64,000 bases of DNA from Luteibacter yeojuensis (GTDB lineage: Bacteria > Pseudomonadota > Gammaproteobacteria > Xanthomonadales > Rhodanobacteraceae): contig NZ_JZRB01000025.1 of the NCBI RefSeq assembly GCF_000964085.1, positions 1 through 64,000 on the forward strand. Reading direction: 5' to 3'. This document shows, one piece after another, positions 52,597 through 61,251 of the stretch; position 1 is the first letter of the stretch, and each line of letters begins with the position of its first letter. The notes beneath the pieces are model-generated. The model saw only the letters and a program-made list of their open reading frames with translations. It did no database searches and had not been told where the DNA came from. The translations under genes were made by a program, and so were the position numbers.

Positions 52597-53712
52597 ATGA
52601 AGTTCCTGCCGACCCTCGGCCTGGCCGGATGCTGCGTGCTGTTGCACGCATGCGTCCTGGCCCCAGGCCAGCACATGAAAACCGGCGAGCTGAACGATAA
52701 AGAGAGCGCCACCGGCGCGCGCTACCAACTCGTTCCCATCACCCCCAAGCTCCTTGCCATGGACAAGGCTTCGGCCGTCCCGGCGGGGCTCGACCCGGCG
52801 CTCACGGCCTACAAGCCCGCCGATTACCACATCGGCCCGGGTGATTCGCTCTACATCACGGTATGGGAGCACCCCGAGCTCACGTCCCCGGCGGGCTCGC
52901 AGCAGCAGACAGCCGCCAATGGCCGCCTCGTCCGCTCCGACGGCACCCTCTTCTACCCGTACGTGGGCCAGGTGAAGGCCGCGGGCATGACGATCGAGCA
53001 GCTGCGCACCGAGATCTCCAACCGGCTTACCAAGTACATCGCCAAGCCGCAGGTCGATATCAGCATCGTGAACTTCGCCAGCCAGCGCGTGACGCTGGGC
53101 GGCGCCTTCACCAGCACCGCGCCGCAAAACATCACCGTCACGCCGCTGACGCTGGCCCAGGCGGTGGGCACCGCCGGTGTCAACGCCACCGTCGCCGACC
53201 TCTCCAACGTGGTGCTTCGCCGCGATAACCAGGAATACCACCTGGACCTCGATACCCTCTCGCACACGCTGCAGGGTGGCCAGGACATCTACCTGAAGGG
53301 CGGCGACAACATCTACCTGCCCTACAACGATAACCACGAGGTGTACGTGCTGGGCGAAGTGGTGCGCCCCGAGGCCATCTCGTTCAAGACCCGCAACCTC
53401 AGTCTCACCCAGGCGCTGGGGCGCACGGGCGGCCTCAACCAGACCAGTGCGCGCGGCAAATCCGTCTACGTCATCCGTGGCGTCGAGGATATGGAAAAAG
53501 CCCCCGCCACCATCTACCAGCTCGACAACACGTCGCCCTCCGCCTACGCGGTGGCTGCCCAGTTCCCCGTGGAGCCCGGCGACGTCATTTACGTGGGCCC
53601 TGCAGGCATCACCCGCTGGAACCGCTTCATCAGCCAGCTGCTCCCGCTTTCGGGCCTCATCAGCAACGCGGCGAACGCCCAGTACAACCTGGATCGCGAT
53701 CGCCAGCTGTAA
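52597..53712 (+). CDS. wza: outer-membrane polysaccharide export lipoprotein (Wza/GumB type)
   Basis: The 371-aa protein forms the outer-membrane export channel. A lipoprotein signal ends at LLHAC (Cys19). YHIGPGDSLYITVWEHPELT starts the polysaccharide-export (PES) domain, followed by SLBB-type repeats with VTLGGAFTSTAPQNITVTPL and YVLGEVVRPEAISFKTRNLS. PLSGLISNAANAQYN near the C-terminus is the usual amphipathic segment that spans the outer membrane in Wza. Upstream elements at 52490 and a TATAAG box suggest its own promoter. ugd follows after 44 nt. Confidence 0.94.
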   Translation: MKFLPTLGLAGCCVLLHACVLAPGQHMKTGELNDKESATGARYQLVPITPKLLAMDKASAVPAGLDPALTAYKPADYHIGPGDSLYITVWEHPELTSPAGSQQQTAANGRLVRSDGTLFYPYVGQVKAAGMTIEQLRTEISNRLTKYIAKPQVDISIVNFASQRVTLGGAFTSTAPQNITVTPLTLAQAVGTAGVNATVADLSNVVLRRDNQEYHLDLDTLSHTLQGGQDIYLKGGDNIYLPYNDNHEVYVLGEVVRPEAISFKTRNLSLTQALGRTGGLNQTSARGKSVYVIRGVEDMEKAPATIYQLDNTSPSAYAVAAQFPVEPGDVIYVGPAGITRWNRFISQLLPLSGLISNAANAQYNLDRDRQL

Positions 53713-53756
53713 TGGCGGCAGCTGGAGACATTTTCCCGGCTATACAGGCGACATGA

Positions 53757-55094
53757 ATGAAGGTCACTATCTTCGGCACCGGCTACGTGGGTTTGGTCAC
53801 CGGTGCCTGTCTTGCGGAAATGGGCAACCACGTCGTGTGCGTGGATATCGACGAAGCCAAGGTGGAAGGCCTGAAGAAGGGGGTGATCCCCATCTACGAG
53901 CCCGGGCTGGAGCCCATCGTCAAGCGTAACCACGCCGCTGGCCAACTCGATTTCACCACCGACCCGGCCTCGGCCATCGCGCATGGCGAGCTCATCTTCA
54001 TCGCCGTGGGCACGCCGCCCGACGAGGACGGCAGCGCCGATCTCAAATACGTCCTCGCCGTGGCCCGCACCATCGGCCAGCACCTCGACCGCTACGCGGT
54101 GGTGGTGAACAAGAGCACCGTCCCCGTCGGCACCGCCGACAAGGTGCGCGATGCCATCACCGAGGTGCTCAAGGGCCGCGACGCCGGCATCGAGTTCGAC
54201 GTGGTCTCCAACCCCGAGTTCCTGAAGGAAGGCGACGCCGTCGAGGATTGCCTGCGCCCCGACCGCATCGTGGTGGGCTCGTCCAGCGAGCGCGCCGTGG
54301 GCCGCCTGCGCAAGCTCTACGCCCCGTTCAACCGCAACCACGACCGCATGGTGGTGATGGACGAGCGTTCGGCCGAGCTCACGAAATACGCGGCCAACGC
54401 CATGCTGGCGACCAAGATCAGCTTCATGAACGAGATCGCCAACATCGCCGAGCGCGTTGGCGCCGATGTGGAGCTGGTCCGCCAGGGCATCGGTTCCGAT
54501 CCGCGCATCGGCTACCACTTCATCTACCCCGGTGCCGGCTACGGCGGCTCCTGCTTCCCGAAGGATGTGCAGGCGCTCGAGCGCATTGCCCGCGCGCACG
54601 ACTACGATGCCCGGCTGTTGGCCATGGTCGAGGCGGTGAACCACACCCAGAAGACCCGCCTCTTCGCGCAGATCCAGCGGCATTTCAACGGCAACATCGC
54701 AGGCAAGACCATCGCCCTGTGGGGCCTGGCGTTCAAGCCCAACACCGATGACATGCGCGAAGCGCCGAGCCGCCGCCTCATCGAGGCGCTGTGGGATGCC
54801 GGTGCGAAGGTGCGTGCGTACGACCCCGAGGCCCGCGAGGAAACCCAGCGGATCTACGGCGAGCGCGCCGACCTCGTGCTCTGCGAGAAGCCCTACGAGG
54901 CCCTCGACGGGGCCGATGTGCTGGCGCTGGTCACCGAGTGGAAGGCCTTCCGCAGCCCGGATTTCGGGCGCATCAAGGCGGCCCTGAAGGAGCCGGCCAT
55001 CTTCGACGGCCGCAACCTTTACGATCCGCAGGTGGTGGAAGACGCCGGGCTGGCCTATTACGGCATTGGCCGCGGGCGTTCGTTGCAGCGTTAA
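53757..55094 (+). CDS. ugd: UDP-glucose 6-dehydrogenase
   Basis: The 445-aa enzyme oxidises UDP-glucose to UDP-glucuronate in two NAD-dependent steps. [11 protein letters not shown] (6-16) is the NAD site, [13 protein letters not shown] and [21 protein letters not shown] are substrate-binding signatures, and Cys266 in YGGSCFPKD is the catalytic residue. [16 protein letters not shown] marks the C-terminal domain. The length is standard. The ATG at 53757 is followed by the family start [10 protein letters not shown]. It supplies uronic acid for the polymer and ends in front of the REP patch. Confidence 0.96.
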   Translation: MKVTIFGTGYVGLVTGACLAEMGNHVVCVDIDEAKVEGLKKGVIPIYEPGLEPIVKRNHAAGQLDFTTDPASAIAHGELIFIAVGTPPDEDGSADLKYVLAVARTIGQHLDRYAVVVNKSTVPVGTADKVRDAITEVLKGRDAGIEFDVVSNPEFLKEGDAVEDCLRPDRIVVGSSSERAVGRLRKLYAPFNRNHDRMVVMDERSAELTKYAANAMLATKISFMNEIANIAERVGADVELVRQGIGSDPRIGYHFIYPGAGYGGSCFPKDVQALERIARAHDYDARLLAMVEAVNHTQKTRLFAQIQRHFNGNIAGKTIALWGLAFKPNTDDMREAPSRRLIEALWDAGAKVRAYDPEAREETQRIYGERADLVLCEKPYEALDGADVLALVTEWKAFRSPDFGRIKAALKEPAIFDGRNLYDPQVVEDAGLAYYGIGRGRSLQR

Positions 55095-55102
55095 CGGGAC
55101 GC

Positions 55103-55164
55103 CATCGCCCGCAAGCGGGCTCCCACGAAAGCCGGGTCAACCGGCCGCGTGGGAGCCCGCTTGC
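55103..55164. repeat. REP-like inverted pair downstream of ugd
   Basis: GCAAGCGGGCTCCCAC (55111-55126) and GTGGGAGCCCGCTTGC (55149-55164) are perfect 16-bp inverted arms 22 nt apart, flanked on the left by CATCGCCC. It follows the ugd stop by 9 nt and probably terminates that transcript. The right arm departs from the consensus after TTGC. Confidence 0.75.
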
Positions 55165-55170
55165 ATATGC

Positions 55171-55251
55171 GGGGCAGTTTTCCCTGAGGGACAGTTTTCT
55201 GCTGGGGGAAGTTTTCTGTTGGGGGGCAGTTTTCTGTTGGGGGGGCAGTCT
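55171..55251. repeat. degenerate tandem repeat, about 18 bp x 4-5
   Basis: The core CAGTTTTCTGTTGGGG recurs with AGTTTT at 55193, 55210 and 55228, preceded by a diverged copy at 55176 and followed by AGTCTT at 55247. The period varies between 17 and 19 bp. It is inserted between two REP-like arms. No coding frame runs through it. Confidence 0.7.
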
Positions 55252-55254
55252 TAT

Positions 55255-55280
55255 GTGGGAGCCCGCTTGCGGGCGATGCC
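55255..55280. repeat. single REP-like element
   Basis: GTGGGAGCCCGCTTGCGGGC followed by GATGCC is the full consensus form of the element, with its own GCCCGCttGCGGGC hairpin. It ends 7 bp from the yjbH stop codon on the minus strand. Confidence 0.7.
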
Positions 55281-55286
55281 TCCCAC

Positions 55287-57548
55287 CTACTGCGAAATCT
55301 TGCCCAGGTTCTTGTCGAACAAATCCGCATCAAGATCATTGGTGAGCGTGTACAAGGTGTACCGCTTGTTGAGTCGCGCACCACCATCGCGCACCAGCGG
55401 CTGCCACATCAGCGTGGCGCGGTTGCGCGACGAGCTCGGCAGCAGCGCATCGAACGGGATAGACACATAGATGCCCTTGTCGAAGCTGCCTTCGCCATAG
55501 CCTGAGCTACCCGATTTGTTGGTGACCGTGGCGTAGGCGCCCATGCGGGTGCCGTTGGCGAACTGGCGCGACACATCGATGGTGGTGCCCCAGTCGCCTG
55601 CGAGATAGCGGCCCACGCTCACGGCGAGCGTCACGTCGTGGAAGCCGGTATCGAGGTAACCCGTGGCCTGGCCTGTCACCACGTGGTAGCGGCGCAGCGA
55701 GAAATCCTGGTCGAAACCGCGTGACTTCACCCAGTTGATGTCGCCGCCCACCGCCCAGTGCTCGCCGAAGGGCCGATACAGCACCTCGCCGCCCACGCCC
55801 GCATACATGCTTTCCAGCGCACCGGCATAGGCCATGCCGTAAAGATCCTCACCGAGCTTGCGCGTCCCCGTGAGCTGGAAGTTCGGCATGGTGATGTCCG
55901 AGCTGGTGAGGTACTGGCGCACGTTGGTGCGCACGCGCGGCAGGTTGCTGGGCGCGTCGTAGCGGAACTTGTCGTAGTTGTTGGCGATGTTGACGGCCAG
56001 CACGCCATCGAGCCACAGGTGGCGGTTGAAATTGAACGTGCCGTAGGCCGCGCCGTAAACCTGGTAGAGCACGAAGGCATCCGGGCCGCCAACGTTCTGC
56101 TGGTAACCGATGGACGTGCCGCCGGTGAAGCGCTTCAGTGGCGCCGCATAGAGCAGCTCATCATCGCGCGCCGTGACGGGATCCTGTTCGACACTGCGAC
56201 GGAACGTCGGGAGGTCGATCTGGTGGTCGAGCAGCTCGATGAAACGCGGGCGGTGCACGCTGGTATCCACCGTGGCAAGGCCATTGCGCTCGCTCTCCAC
56301 GGTGACCCAATCGATGCTGCCATCGACGCGGTTATCCACGATGCGCGTGGCGCGGCCGGCGGCCTCCGCGGTGTAGAAGAAGCGCTCCTGCTCGCCGGTG
56401 ATCACCAGTTCCGCGCCGCGGCGGCGGATGCTGCTGACGTTGATGCCCGCGTTGGCGTGCAGTGTCTTGGCCATCGCGGCCCAATCGACGTTGGCTGGCG
56501 CCTTGCGATCGGCCTGCGGCCCGTCGGCCACTGCCGCGTCGGGCGGCGTGGGCACGGCCAGGCCTGCCCCCATGGCCTGCCCCGTGGCCTGCGTGGGGCC
56601 CGTCGGCACCTCGCTGGCCGGGGTGCTGGTGAACGACACGGGCTCCGGGGGCGGGTCGAACGACTTCTGCGGCCCCACGTGCCTGGCGAGGTTGGAATGC
56701 AGGTTCAGCGCCACCGTGCCGATGTTGCCTCGCTCGTAGCCCAGCGTGAGGTCGACATTGCCATTGAGGCGGAACACCGCGCCCAGGTTGACCGGCCAGC
56801 GCTGCGGCTGGTTGTTGTTCTGCGGCTGGTGCTTGTAGTCATTGCCATCGAGCTCGGCCTTGAGCACCAGCCAATCCCACGGCGAGTGGTACTCCACGCC
56901 ACCGAAGAAGCCGGGGCGGCCACGCAGGAACTTGTTGATGCTGAGCGCGCCGGTGGCACCGGTACCGCTGGCCGGGCGCGTGCGGAACCGGTCGCTGATG
57001 ATGTTCAGCGGGTTGCCGATGTCGCCGCGGTTGCCCATGTAGCCCCACGCCAGGCCCAGGCTGAAGTCGAACGCGCCGGCGCGCTTGCTCGCCACGAGGT
57101 ATTCGCTGGAGAACAAGCCCGTGCCACCCACGTCGCGGACGCCGAAGGCCACCGACGGCAACCAGCGGGATTCCTCGCACACGCGTGCCTTCACGTCGAT
57201 GGATTTGTCCTTGTATGTCTGGCTGCCACTGAGGTTGCGCGGGCCGTACAGGCGGTTGCTGACGTTGGTGTAGCGGAAGCTGCCTTCCAGCCACGGCAGC
57301 GGCTGCATCGAGACGTTGTAGTTCGTGTACGGCGTGGTGCGGCTGAGCACGAAACTGAACTCGCCCTCCTCCGCCATGCGCGCCGTGGGCGTCTGCATCA
57401 GGCCCACGCCGCCGAAATCACTCTGCGTATATGTCTCCTGCGCCTGCACGGTGGCGACGCCACCCACCCAGAACACAAGGCCGGCGCAGCAGCCGCGCCA
57501 CGCCACCTGGCGCATGTCCAGGCGCGGCGCGCGAAGCAGGCGCCTCAC
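55287..57548 (-). CDS. yjbH: YjbH-family outer-membrane exopolysaccharide protein
   Basis: The 753-aa protein has a signal peptide (VFWVGGVATVQAQ end) and belongs to the YjbH/GfcD group of predicted outer-membrane beta-barrels linked to exopolysaccharide production. DFGGVGLMQTPTARMAEEGE is the diagnostic N-terminal block. The middle (about 290-345) is a Pro/Ala-rich insert, and the C-terminal half carries barrel strands with GGTSIGYQQNVGGPDAFVLY. The GTG at 57548 overlaps the yjbG stop (GTGA); an in-frame ATG at 57515 is possible. It is the last gene of a leftward yjbF-yjbG-yjbH operon. Confidence 0.88.
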   Translation of the reverse strand: MRRLLRAPRLDMRQVAWRGCCAGLVFWVGGVATVQAQETYTQSDFGGVGLMQTPTARMAEEGEFSFVLSRTTPYTNYNVSMQPLPWLEGSFRYTNVSNRLYGPRNLSGSQTYKDKSIDVKARVCEESRWLPSVAFGVRDVGGTGLFSSEYLVASKRAGAFDFSLGLAWGYMGNRGDIGNPLNIISDRFRTRPASGTGATGALSINKFLRGRPGFFGGVEYHSPWDWLVLKAELDGNDYKHQPQNNNQPQRWPVNLGAVFRLNGNVDLTLGYERGNIGTVALNLHSNLARHVGPQKSFDPPPEPVSFTSTPASEVPTGPTQATGQAMGAGLAVPTPPDAAVADGPQADRKAPANVDWAAMAKTLHANAGINVSSIRRRGAELVITGEQERFFYTAEAAGRATRIVDNRVDGSIDWVTVESERNGLATVDTSVHRPRFIELLDHQIDLPTFRRSVEQDPVTARDDELLYAAPLKRFTGGTSIGYQQNVGGPDAFVLYQVYGAAYGTFNFNRHLWLDGVLAVNIANNYDKFRYDAPSNLPRVRTNVRQYLTSSDITMPNFQLTGTRKLGEDLYGMAYAGALESMYAGVGGEVLYRPFGEHWAVGGDINWVKSRGFDQDFSLRRYHVVTGQATGYLDTGFHDVTLAVSVGRYLAGDWGTTIDVSRQFANGTRMGAYATVTNKSGSSGYGEGSFDKGIYVSIPFDALLPSSSRNRATLMWQPLVRDGGARLNKRYTLYTLTNDLDADLFDKNLGKISQ

Positions 57549-58339
57549 GGGGCACCCCGTTCATCGAGCAGCTGCGTGGAGATAAACGCGGCGGCATCGT
57601 CGTTGAAATGGCCATCGGTGGAGGCGGCGATGCGCTTGCGGTCGAACGGCACGTAGATCCAGGCACCGGGCGCCACCACGCGTGGCTTGTCGCGATTCCA
57701 GGCGGCGATGTTCTGCGGGAACACGCTGCCATCGGGCTGGATCACGAAGATCATGTCAGGGTCCGCGGCCGCCGAAGGCGGGCACGACGCCAGGTAACGG
57801 CGCGCATCCTGCATGCCCACCTGCGGCACGCGGCATGGCTTTTCCACCGCGCCCACGATGCGCACCTGCGAAGGGCGCCGCGGATAGAACAAGGCATCGC
57901 CATCCTGCAGCGGCCAGTTATCCGGCGGCGAGACCTCGAGCTGGTCGGGGTCGAGCGCCACGCTGGTGCGCCGGCCGGTGACCGGCAGCGATGACATCCA
58001 CGACTGGAACGCAGCGGCCGCTAAGCCCAGTGCCTCGTCGCCCTTGCTGATGGCATCCATGCGGACCACACCCAGCTCGAAGACCACGCCGGCCTTCAGC
58101 CGCAGCTGCGCCTCCTTCAGCGACGGCCGCAGCCAGGCGGCACCGGCGAGGTAGGCATCGGGCTCCACGCGTGCGGCGAGGGCCAGTGCCGAGAGGCGGG
58201 AGCCGGCCGGGTACGTGGCGGGCCCGCCCTGGCGCACCGCCCCTGCAGCGCTGGCGGTGAGCGGCGCGTCGGTGGCAGGCGCCATGCCCGCCACGGCCAC
58301 GAGGCCCAGGGCGACAAGGGTAATGGCCCGCGCCCTCAC
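57545..58339 (-). CDS. yjbG: GfcC/YjbG-family capsule biosynthesis protein
   Basis: The 264-aa periplasmic protein has a hydrophobic N-terminus (ITLVALGLVAVAGMAP) and GfcC-type features: YPAGSRLSALALAARVEP, ELGVVRMDAISKGD-like strand-loop repeats and a closing SLBB-like VVAPGAWIYVPFD. GfcC/YjbG proteins accompany YjbH in exopolysaccharide operons; the molecular role is unclear. It starts at GTG overlapping the yjbF stop (GTGA) and overlaps yjbH the same way. Confidence 0.82.
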   Translation of the reverse strand: MRARAITLVALGLVAVAGMAPATDAPLTASAAGAVRQGGPATYPAGSRLSALALAARVEPDAYLAGAAWLRPSLKEAQLRLKAGVVFELGVVRMDAISKGDEALGLAAAAFQSWMSSLPVTGRRTSVALDPDQLEVSPPDNWPLQDGDALFYPRRPSQVRIVGAVEKPCRVPQVGMQDARRYLASCPPSAAADPDMIFVIQPDGSVFPQNIAAWNRDKPRVVAPGAWIYVPFDRKRIAASTDGHFNDDAAAFISTQLLDERGAP

Positions 58340-59025
58340 GAAGCGTTCCCCGTGTACGGGCGTAGCTGGATCAGCTCCAGCGGGAACCCGGGCGCCGCGT
58401 ACTGGCGGCTCTTCCAGATGAAACCATCGGCGGGATCGACCCAGTAGCGGTTGGTGAAGCTGCCCGCCGGCCCGGAAAGATGTTCGTCGTAGCGCCTGAG
58501 GTGATGGATCGTGCCGAGGATATCGACGTCGTCCATGGCGCCGGGCGTCAGCGTGGCCTGCATGGCGATGCCACCCCGGAAGCCGGGGGAGAAATCCATG
58601 GTGCGCGTGTAGGTGGCCGGCCCGGCGAGGTGCTGCAACCCTTGTTCGAAGGGGTCGGCGCCACTGAACAGCGTGGCCTCGAGGTTCTCGGGGAAGCCCA
58701 CCGTCTTGATGAGCAGGCCATGGCGCGTGAACACGATATCGTCGCCCTGCCCGTACCAGCCCAGGCGGCCATCCTCGACCTTGCCCAGCACCAGGATCGC
58801 CTCGCCGTCGGGCCCGTTGGCCTGCAGCTGGTAGTACGGCGAGGCCGCGACGGATTCGGCGGTCGGGTGCACGGTTTCGCCGTGGAACGCGAGGCGGACC
58901 GCCTGCATGCTGCCGCTGGAAACCGGCGAGCAACCGACCAGCGCCAAGAGCGCCAGGGCGAGGCCAACGAGGGCAAGGGGGTGTAGCGCGGCTTGCGCGC
59001 GTTTTCGGGCATCAGGCCAAGACAA
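58336..59025 (-). CDS. yjbF: YjbF-family lipoprotein
   Basis: This protein carries a lipoprotein signal (ALHPLALVGLALALLALVGC) followed by a YjbF/GfcB-like domain with FTRHGLLIKTVGFPENLEAT and TRTMDFSPGFRGG. It is the first gene of the yjb operon. The start is uncertain: TTG at 59025 puts the lipid-bearing Cys at about residue 32 and gives a normal signal, whereas ATGs at 59112 or 59142 would leave 60-70 residues in front. An ATG at 59012 is in another frame. The stop overlaps yjbG by 4 nt. Confidence 0.75.
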   Translation of the reverse strand: MSWPDARKRAQAALHPLALVGLALALLALVGCSPVSSGSMQAVRLAFHGETVHPTAESVAASPYYQLQANGPDGEAILVLGKVEDGRLGWYGQGDDIVFTRHGLLIKTVGFPENLEATLFSGADPFEQGLQHLAGPATYTRTMDFSPGFRGGIAMQATLTPGAMDDVDILGTIHHLRRYDEHLSGPAGSFTNRYWVDPADGFIWKSRQYAAPGFPLELIQLRPYTGNAS

Positions 59026-59272
59026 AATCAGCGTTAGGTCCGGCAAATGGAAAATGGAGGGGCCTGTAAAGCAAATGAAACACAGGCCCAAGCGTGGACT
59101 GCACTGAATCATCGCGCTCGGCACGTCCGGGAAACAGTACATGACCTATCCGGACTGAAAACTGACTGGAACGCCATCTCGTCGCTGGAGATACCCGAAA
59201 TACCTGTTTAGTCTGTCAGGCAGGCACCCTCCCCTATTCCCCGGCCCCCATGACCCTTCTTCCCGCCTCGTG

Positions 59273-59881
59273 ATGTGGCACTACATCACGTGCTTCGGCG
59301 ACAGCGCCCTGCTGTTGCCCCTTATCACTTGGACGGCCATCGTCCTTGCCCTCGCCGCCCCGCGGCGGGATGCCGTCCGGTGGCTCGTCGCCGCGGTGGC
59401 ATGCGGCGGCACGGTGGCGTTCTCCAAGCTGGTGTTCATGGCGTGGGGCATCGGGCCACCGGGGCTCGACTACACGGGCATCAGCGGGCACACGGCGCTC
59501 TCGCTATTCGCATGGCCCAGCCTCGCGGCCATCCTGTTCCGCGACGCGCGGTGGCCTGGCGCATGGTTGCCTGTCGCACTCGGCTTCGTCCTCGGCCTGG
59601 CCGTGGGTGTGTCCCGCCTGGCGCTTGAAGTGCACAGCGTCTCCGAAGTGCTCATGGGCGCGGTGCTGGGTACGGCGGTGGCCACCTGGTTCATCCGCGG
59701 CCTGGGCCCGTCGCACGATGGGCGCGCGTGGCGCACGTGGTCGCTTGCCGGTGGTGTCGTGCTCCTGGGCGTCGCCTTCTATGGGCGGGTATTTCCGTCC
59801 CAGCACCTGCTGCAGGACATCGCGATGTGGCTGAGTGGCCACACGCGCGTTTTTACCCGCAGGCTACACGGCCTGGGCTGA
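59273..59881 (+). CDS. PAP2-superfamily membrane phosphatase
   Basis: The 202-aa protein has five to six helices. The phosphatase motifs are degenerate but recognisable: ISGHTALSLF (SGH at 71-73) and VSRLALEVHSVSEVLMG (SRxxxxxH-x3-E, with Glu in place of Asp). It may hydrolyse undecaprenyl diphosphate or another lipid phosphate. Its position beside the exopolysaccharide genes fits recycling of the lipid carrier, which is inference. GTGATG places the ATG at 59273 just after a seven-codon minicistron (ATG 59250). Confidence 0.8.
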   Translation: MWHYITCFGDSALLLPLITWTAIVLALAAPRRDAVRWLVAAVACGGTVAFSKLVFMAWGIGPPGLDYTGISGHTALSLFAWPSLAAILFRDARWPGAWLPVALGFVLGLAVGVSRLALEVHSVSEVLMGAVLGTAVATWFIRGLGPSHDGRAWRTWSLAGGVVLLGVAFYGRVFPSQHLLQDIAMWLSGHTRVFTRRLHGLG

Positions 59882-60139
59882 CGCCGAGGACGAGTCGCGG
59901 AGAAACCCGAGCAGCTCGTTGGCTTCTTCTTCCGACACCACGTCGGCCTCGACGAGGAACCCGACCGATTTGTCGCTGGCGACATCATGCAGGCGCGTGG
60001 GGCCCGGCGCGTGCAGTTCCCCATCCACCCTGCCGCCGAGCGTCAGCTCGCCGGATTCGACCGAGCCCACGGTGAACCCAACACGGCGCTCGATGAGCGC
60101 CACGCGCAGTTCCGGGTGGTACCAGATGACCTTGCCCAC
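59864..60139 (-). CDS. hypothetical protein, 91 aa
   Basis: A small beta-rich protein begins VGKVIWYHPELRVALIERRV and has a helical, acidic end (SEEEANELLGFLRDSS). GGAG 9 nt upstream of the GTG at 60139 supports that start; upstream frame sequence is not protein-like. The fold may be OB- or Sm-like by strand pattern (cold-shock-type beta hairpins), but this is only an impression. It overlaps the PAP2 gene's end by 18 nt on the opposite strand. Confidence 0.6.
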   Translation of the reverse strand: MGKVIWYHPELRVALIERRVGFTVGSVESGELTLGGRVDGELHAPGPTRLHDVASDKSVGFLVEADVVSEEEANELLGFLRDSSSASAQAV

Positions 60140-60379
60140 GATGTACTCCAGACCTTCCAAGCAGTGGTGGCTTGAGGACTGTTTCGGCCGCTGGCGGCGG
60201 AGATTTACCAAGGCACCGTCACGAACGTGAAACCCGCCAGATATGGTGATTTATCGGCGAAAGCGAGCGTTTTAATGGCCGAAAACGCGCCAACTGGCGC
60301 ACATCGGGCGTTGCCGGGACGGTGGATCGGGTAGCCCCGGCGTGCAATGCGGCGCCATGCGAGGTACCGTGGGCGGCGC

Positions 60380-60778
60380 ATGACCAACGATGTATCCACC
60401 ACCGCACCCTCTGTCCTGCTCATCGGCATCGATGCCAACGTGGCCGGCGCGCTGGCCATGGTGCTCCAGCGCACCGGCGCCCATGTGGCGCATGCGCGAA
60501 CCGCGGGCAATGCGCGCCTGATCCTCGCCGCCGCGCCGTCGATCCGCGCGGTGGTGTGCCGCTGCGGCGAGCCCGTGGACGATGACCTGACCCTGCCCGC
60601 ATGGCTCGGCGCGCATCACCCAGCCGTCGGCATCGTGGCGTTGTGCAACACGCCTGGCCATGCGCACGCCGATATCCCCGAATGGTGCCAGGTGCTGCAG
60701 TCACCGTACGACACCAGCGACATCGAGCGCGCGCTGGCCGATGCGCGGCTCGATGCCTTTGCCAACGCCGCGGACTAG
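60380..60778 (+). CDS. degenerate response-regulator receiver-like protein
   Basis: The 132-aa protein has the beta-alpha pattern of a CheY-like domain: VLLIGIDANVAGALAMVLQR at the start, then ARTAGNARLILAAAPSIRAV and PAVGIVALCN. The acidic pair is reduced (GID) and the phospho-acceptor position reads VVCRCG without Asp, so normal phosphorylation is unlikely. No output domain is present. It may be a pseudo-receiver that binds protein partners. The large hybrid kinase lies 0.5 kb away on the other strand. Confidence 0.6.
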   Translation: MTNDVSTTAPSVLLIGIDANVAGALAMVLQRTGAHVAHARTAGNARLILAAAPSIRAVVCRCGEPVDDDLTLPAWLGAHHPAVGIVALCNTPGHAHADIPEWCQVLQSPYDTSDIERALADARLDAFANAAD

Positions 60779-60787
60779 GCTCCAGCG

Positions 60788-61138
60788 TTAGTGCTTCTGC
60801 CTGTAGATGTGCCGGCTATCGCGGTTTTCCGAACGGTTGAGGCGATTCTGCTCACCCTTGGTCAGGTGGCCACCATGCTTCGCCTCGTCGACGCTTTCGC
60901 GGCGGGCGATATTGGCGTCGTGCGTCTCGTCACGCGCCGCCTGCTTCTGCGTCATGGTGCCGTTCGCCAGCCCCTTGTCGATACGCTCCTGCTGGTTATC
61001 GAGGCGATTGTTCACTTCGTTGACGCGGGGATGGCCGGGCACGTCCGTCTGCGGCGCGGCCTGCGCCATGACGTGACCCGACGCCAGCGCCGCGCCCATC
61101 ACGAGGCCCAGCAGTACAACCTTCGACTTTGCATTCAT
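60788..61138 (-). CDS. small periplasmic conserved protein, 116 aa
   Basis: A signal peptide (LLGLVMGAALASGHVMAQ) precedes a highly charged helical mature part with NRLDNQQERIDKGLANGTMT, HDANIARRESVDEAKHGGHL and NRLNRSENRDSRHIYRQKH. The pattern of a helix with NxR/ExR repeats and a basic end resembles short secreted proteins I recall from Xanthomonadales and Burkholderiales. Function is unknown. The ATG at 61138 has GAGGATT upstream. Confidence 0.7.
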   Translation of the reverse strand: MNAKSKVVLLGLVMGAALASGHVMAQAAPQTDVPGHPRVNEVNNRLDNQQERIDKGLANGTMTQKQAARDETHDANIARRESVDEAKHGGHLTKGEQNRLNRSENRDSRHIYRQKH

Positions 61139-61251
61139 GGATTGGAATCCTCTGGTTAGCGAGCGTGCGCCAGGCCGGAGCCTGCGCACGGTCGGGTAAC
61201 GAGCCGAGGATTCGCCGAGTTGACGCGTAACTCCTGCGACTGGCTGTTCGT

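Noticed and set aside
55171-55251. Possible CRISPR array
   Set aside because: Units of 17-19 bp are contiguous with no spacers, copies are diverged, and no cas genes are present.
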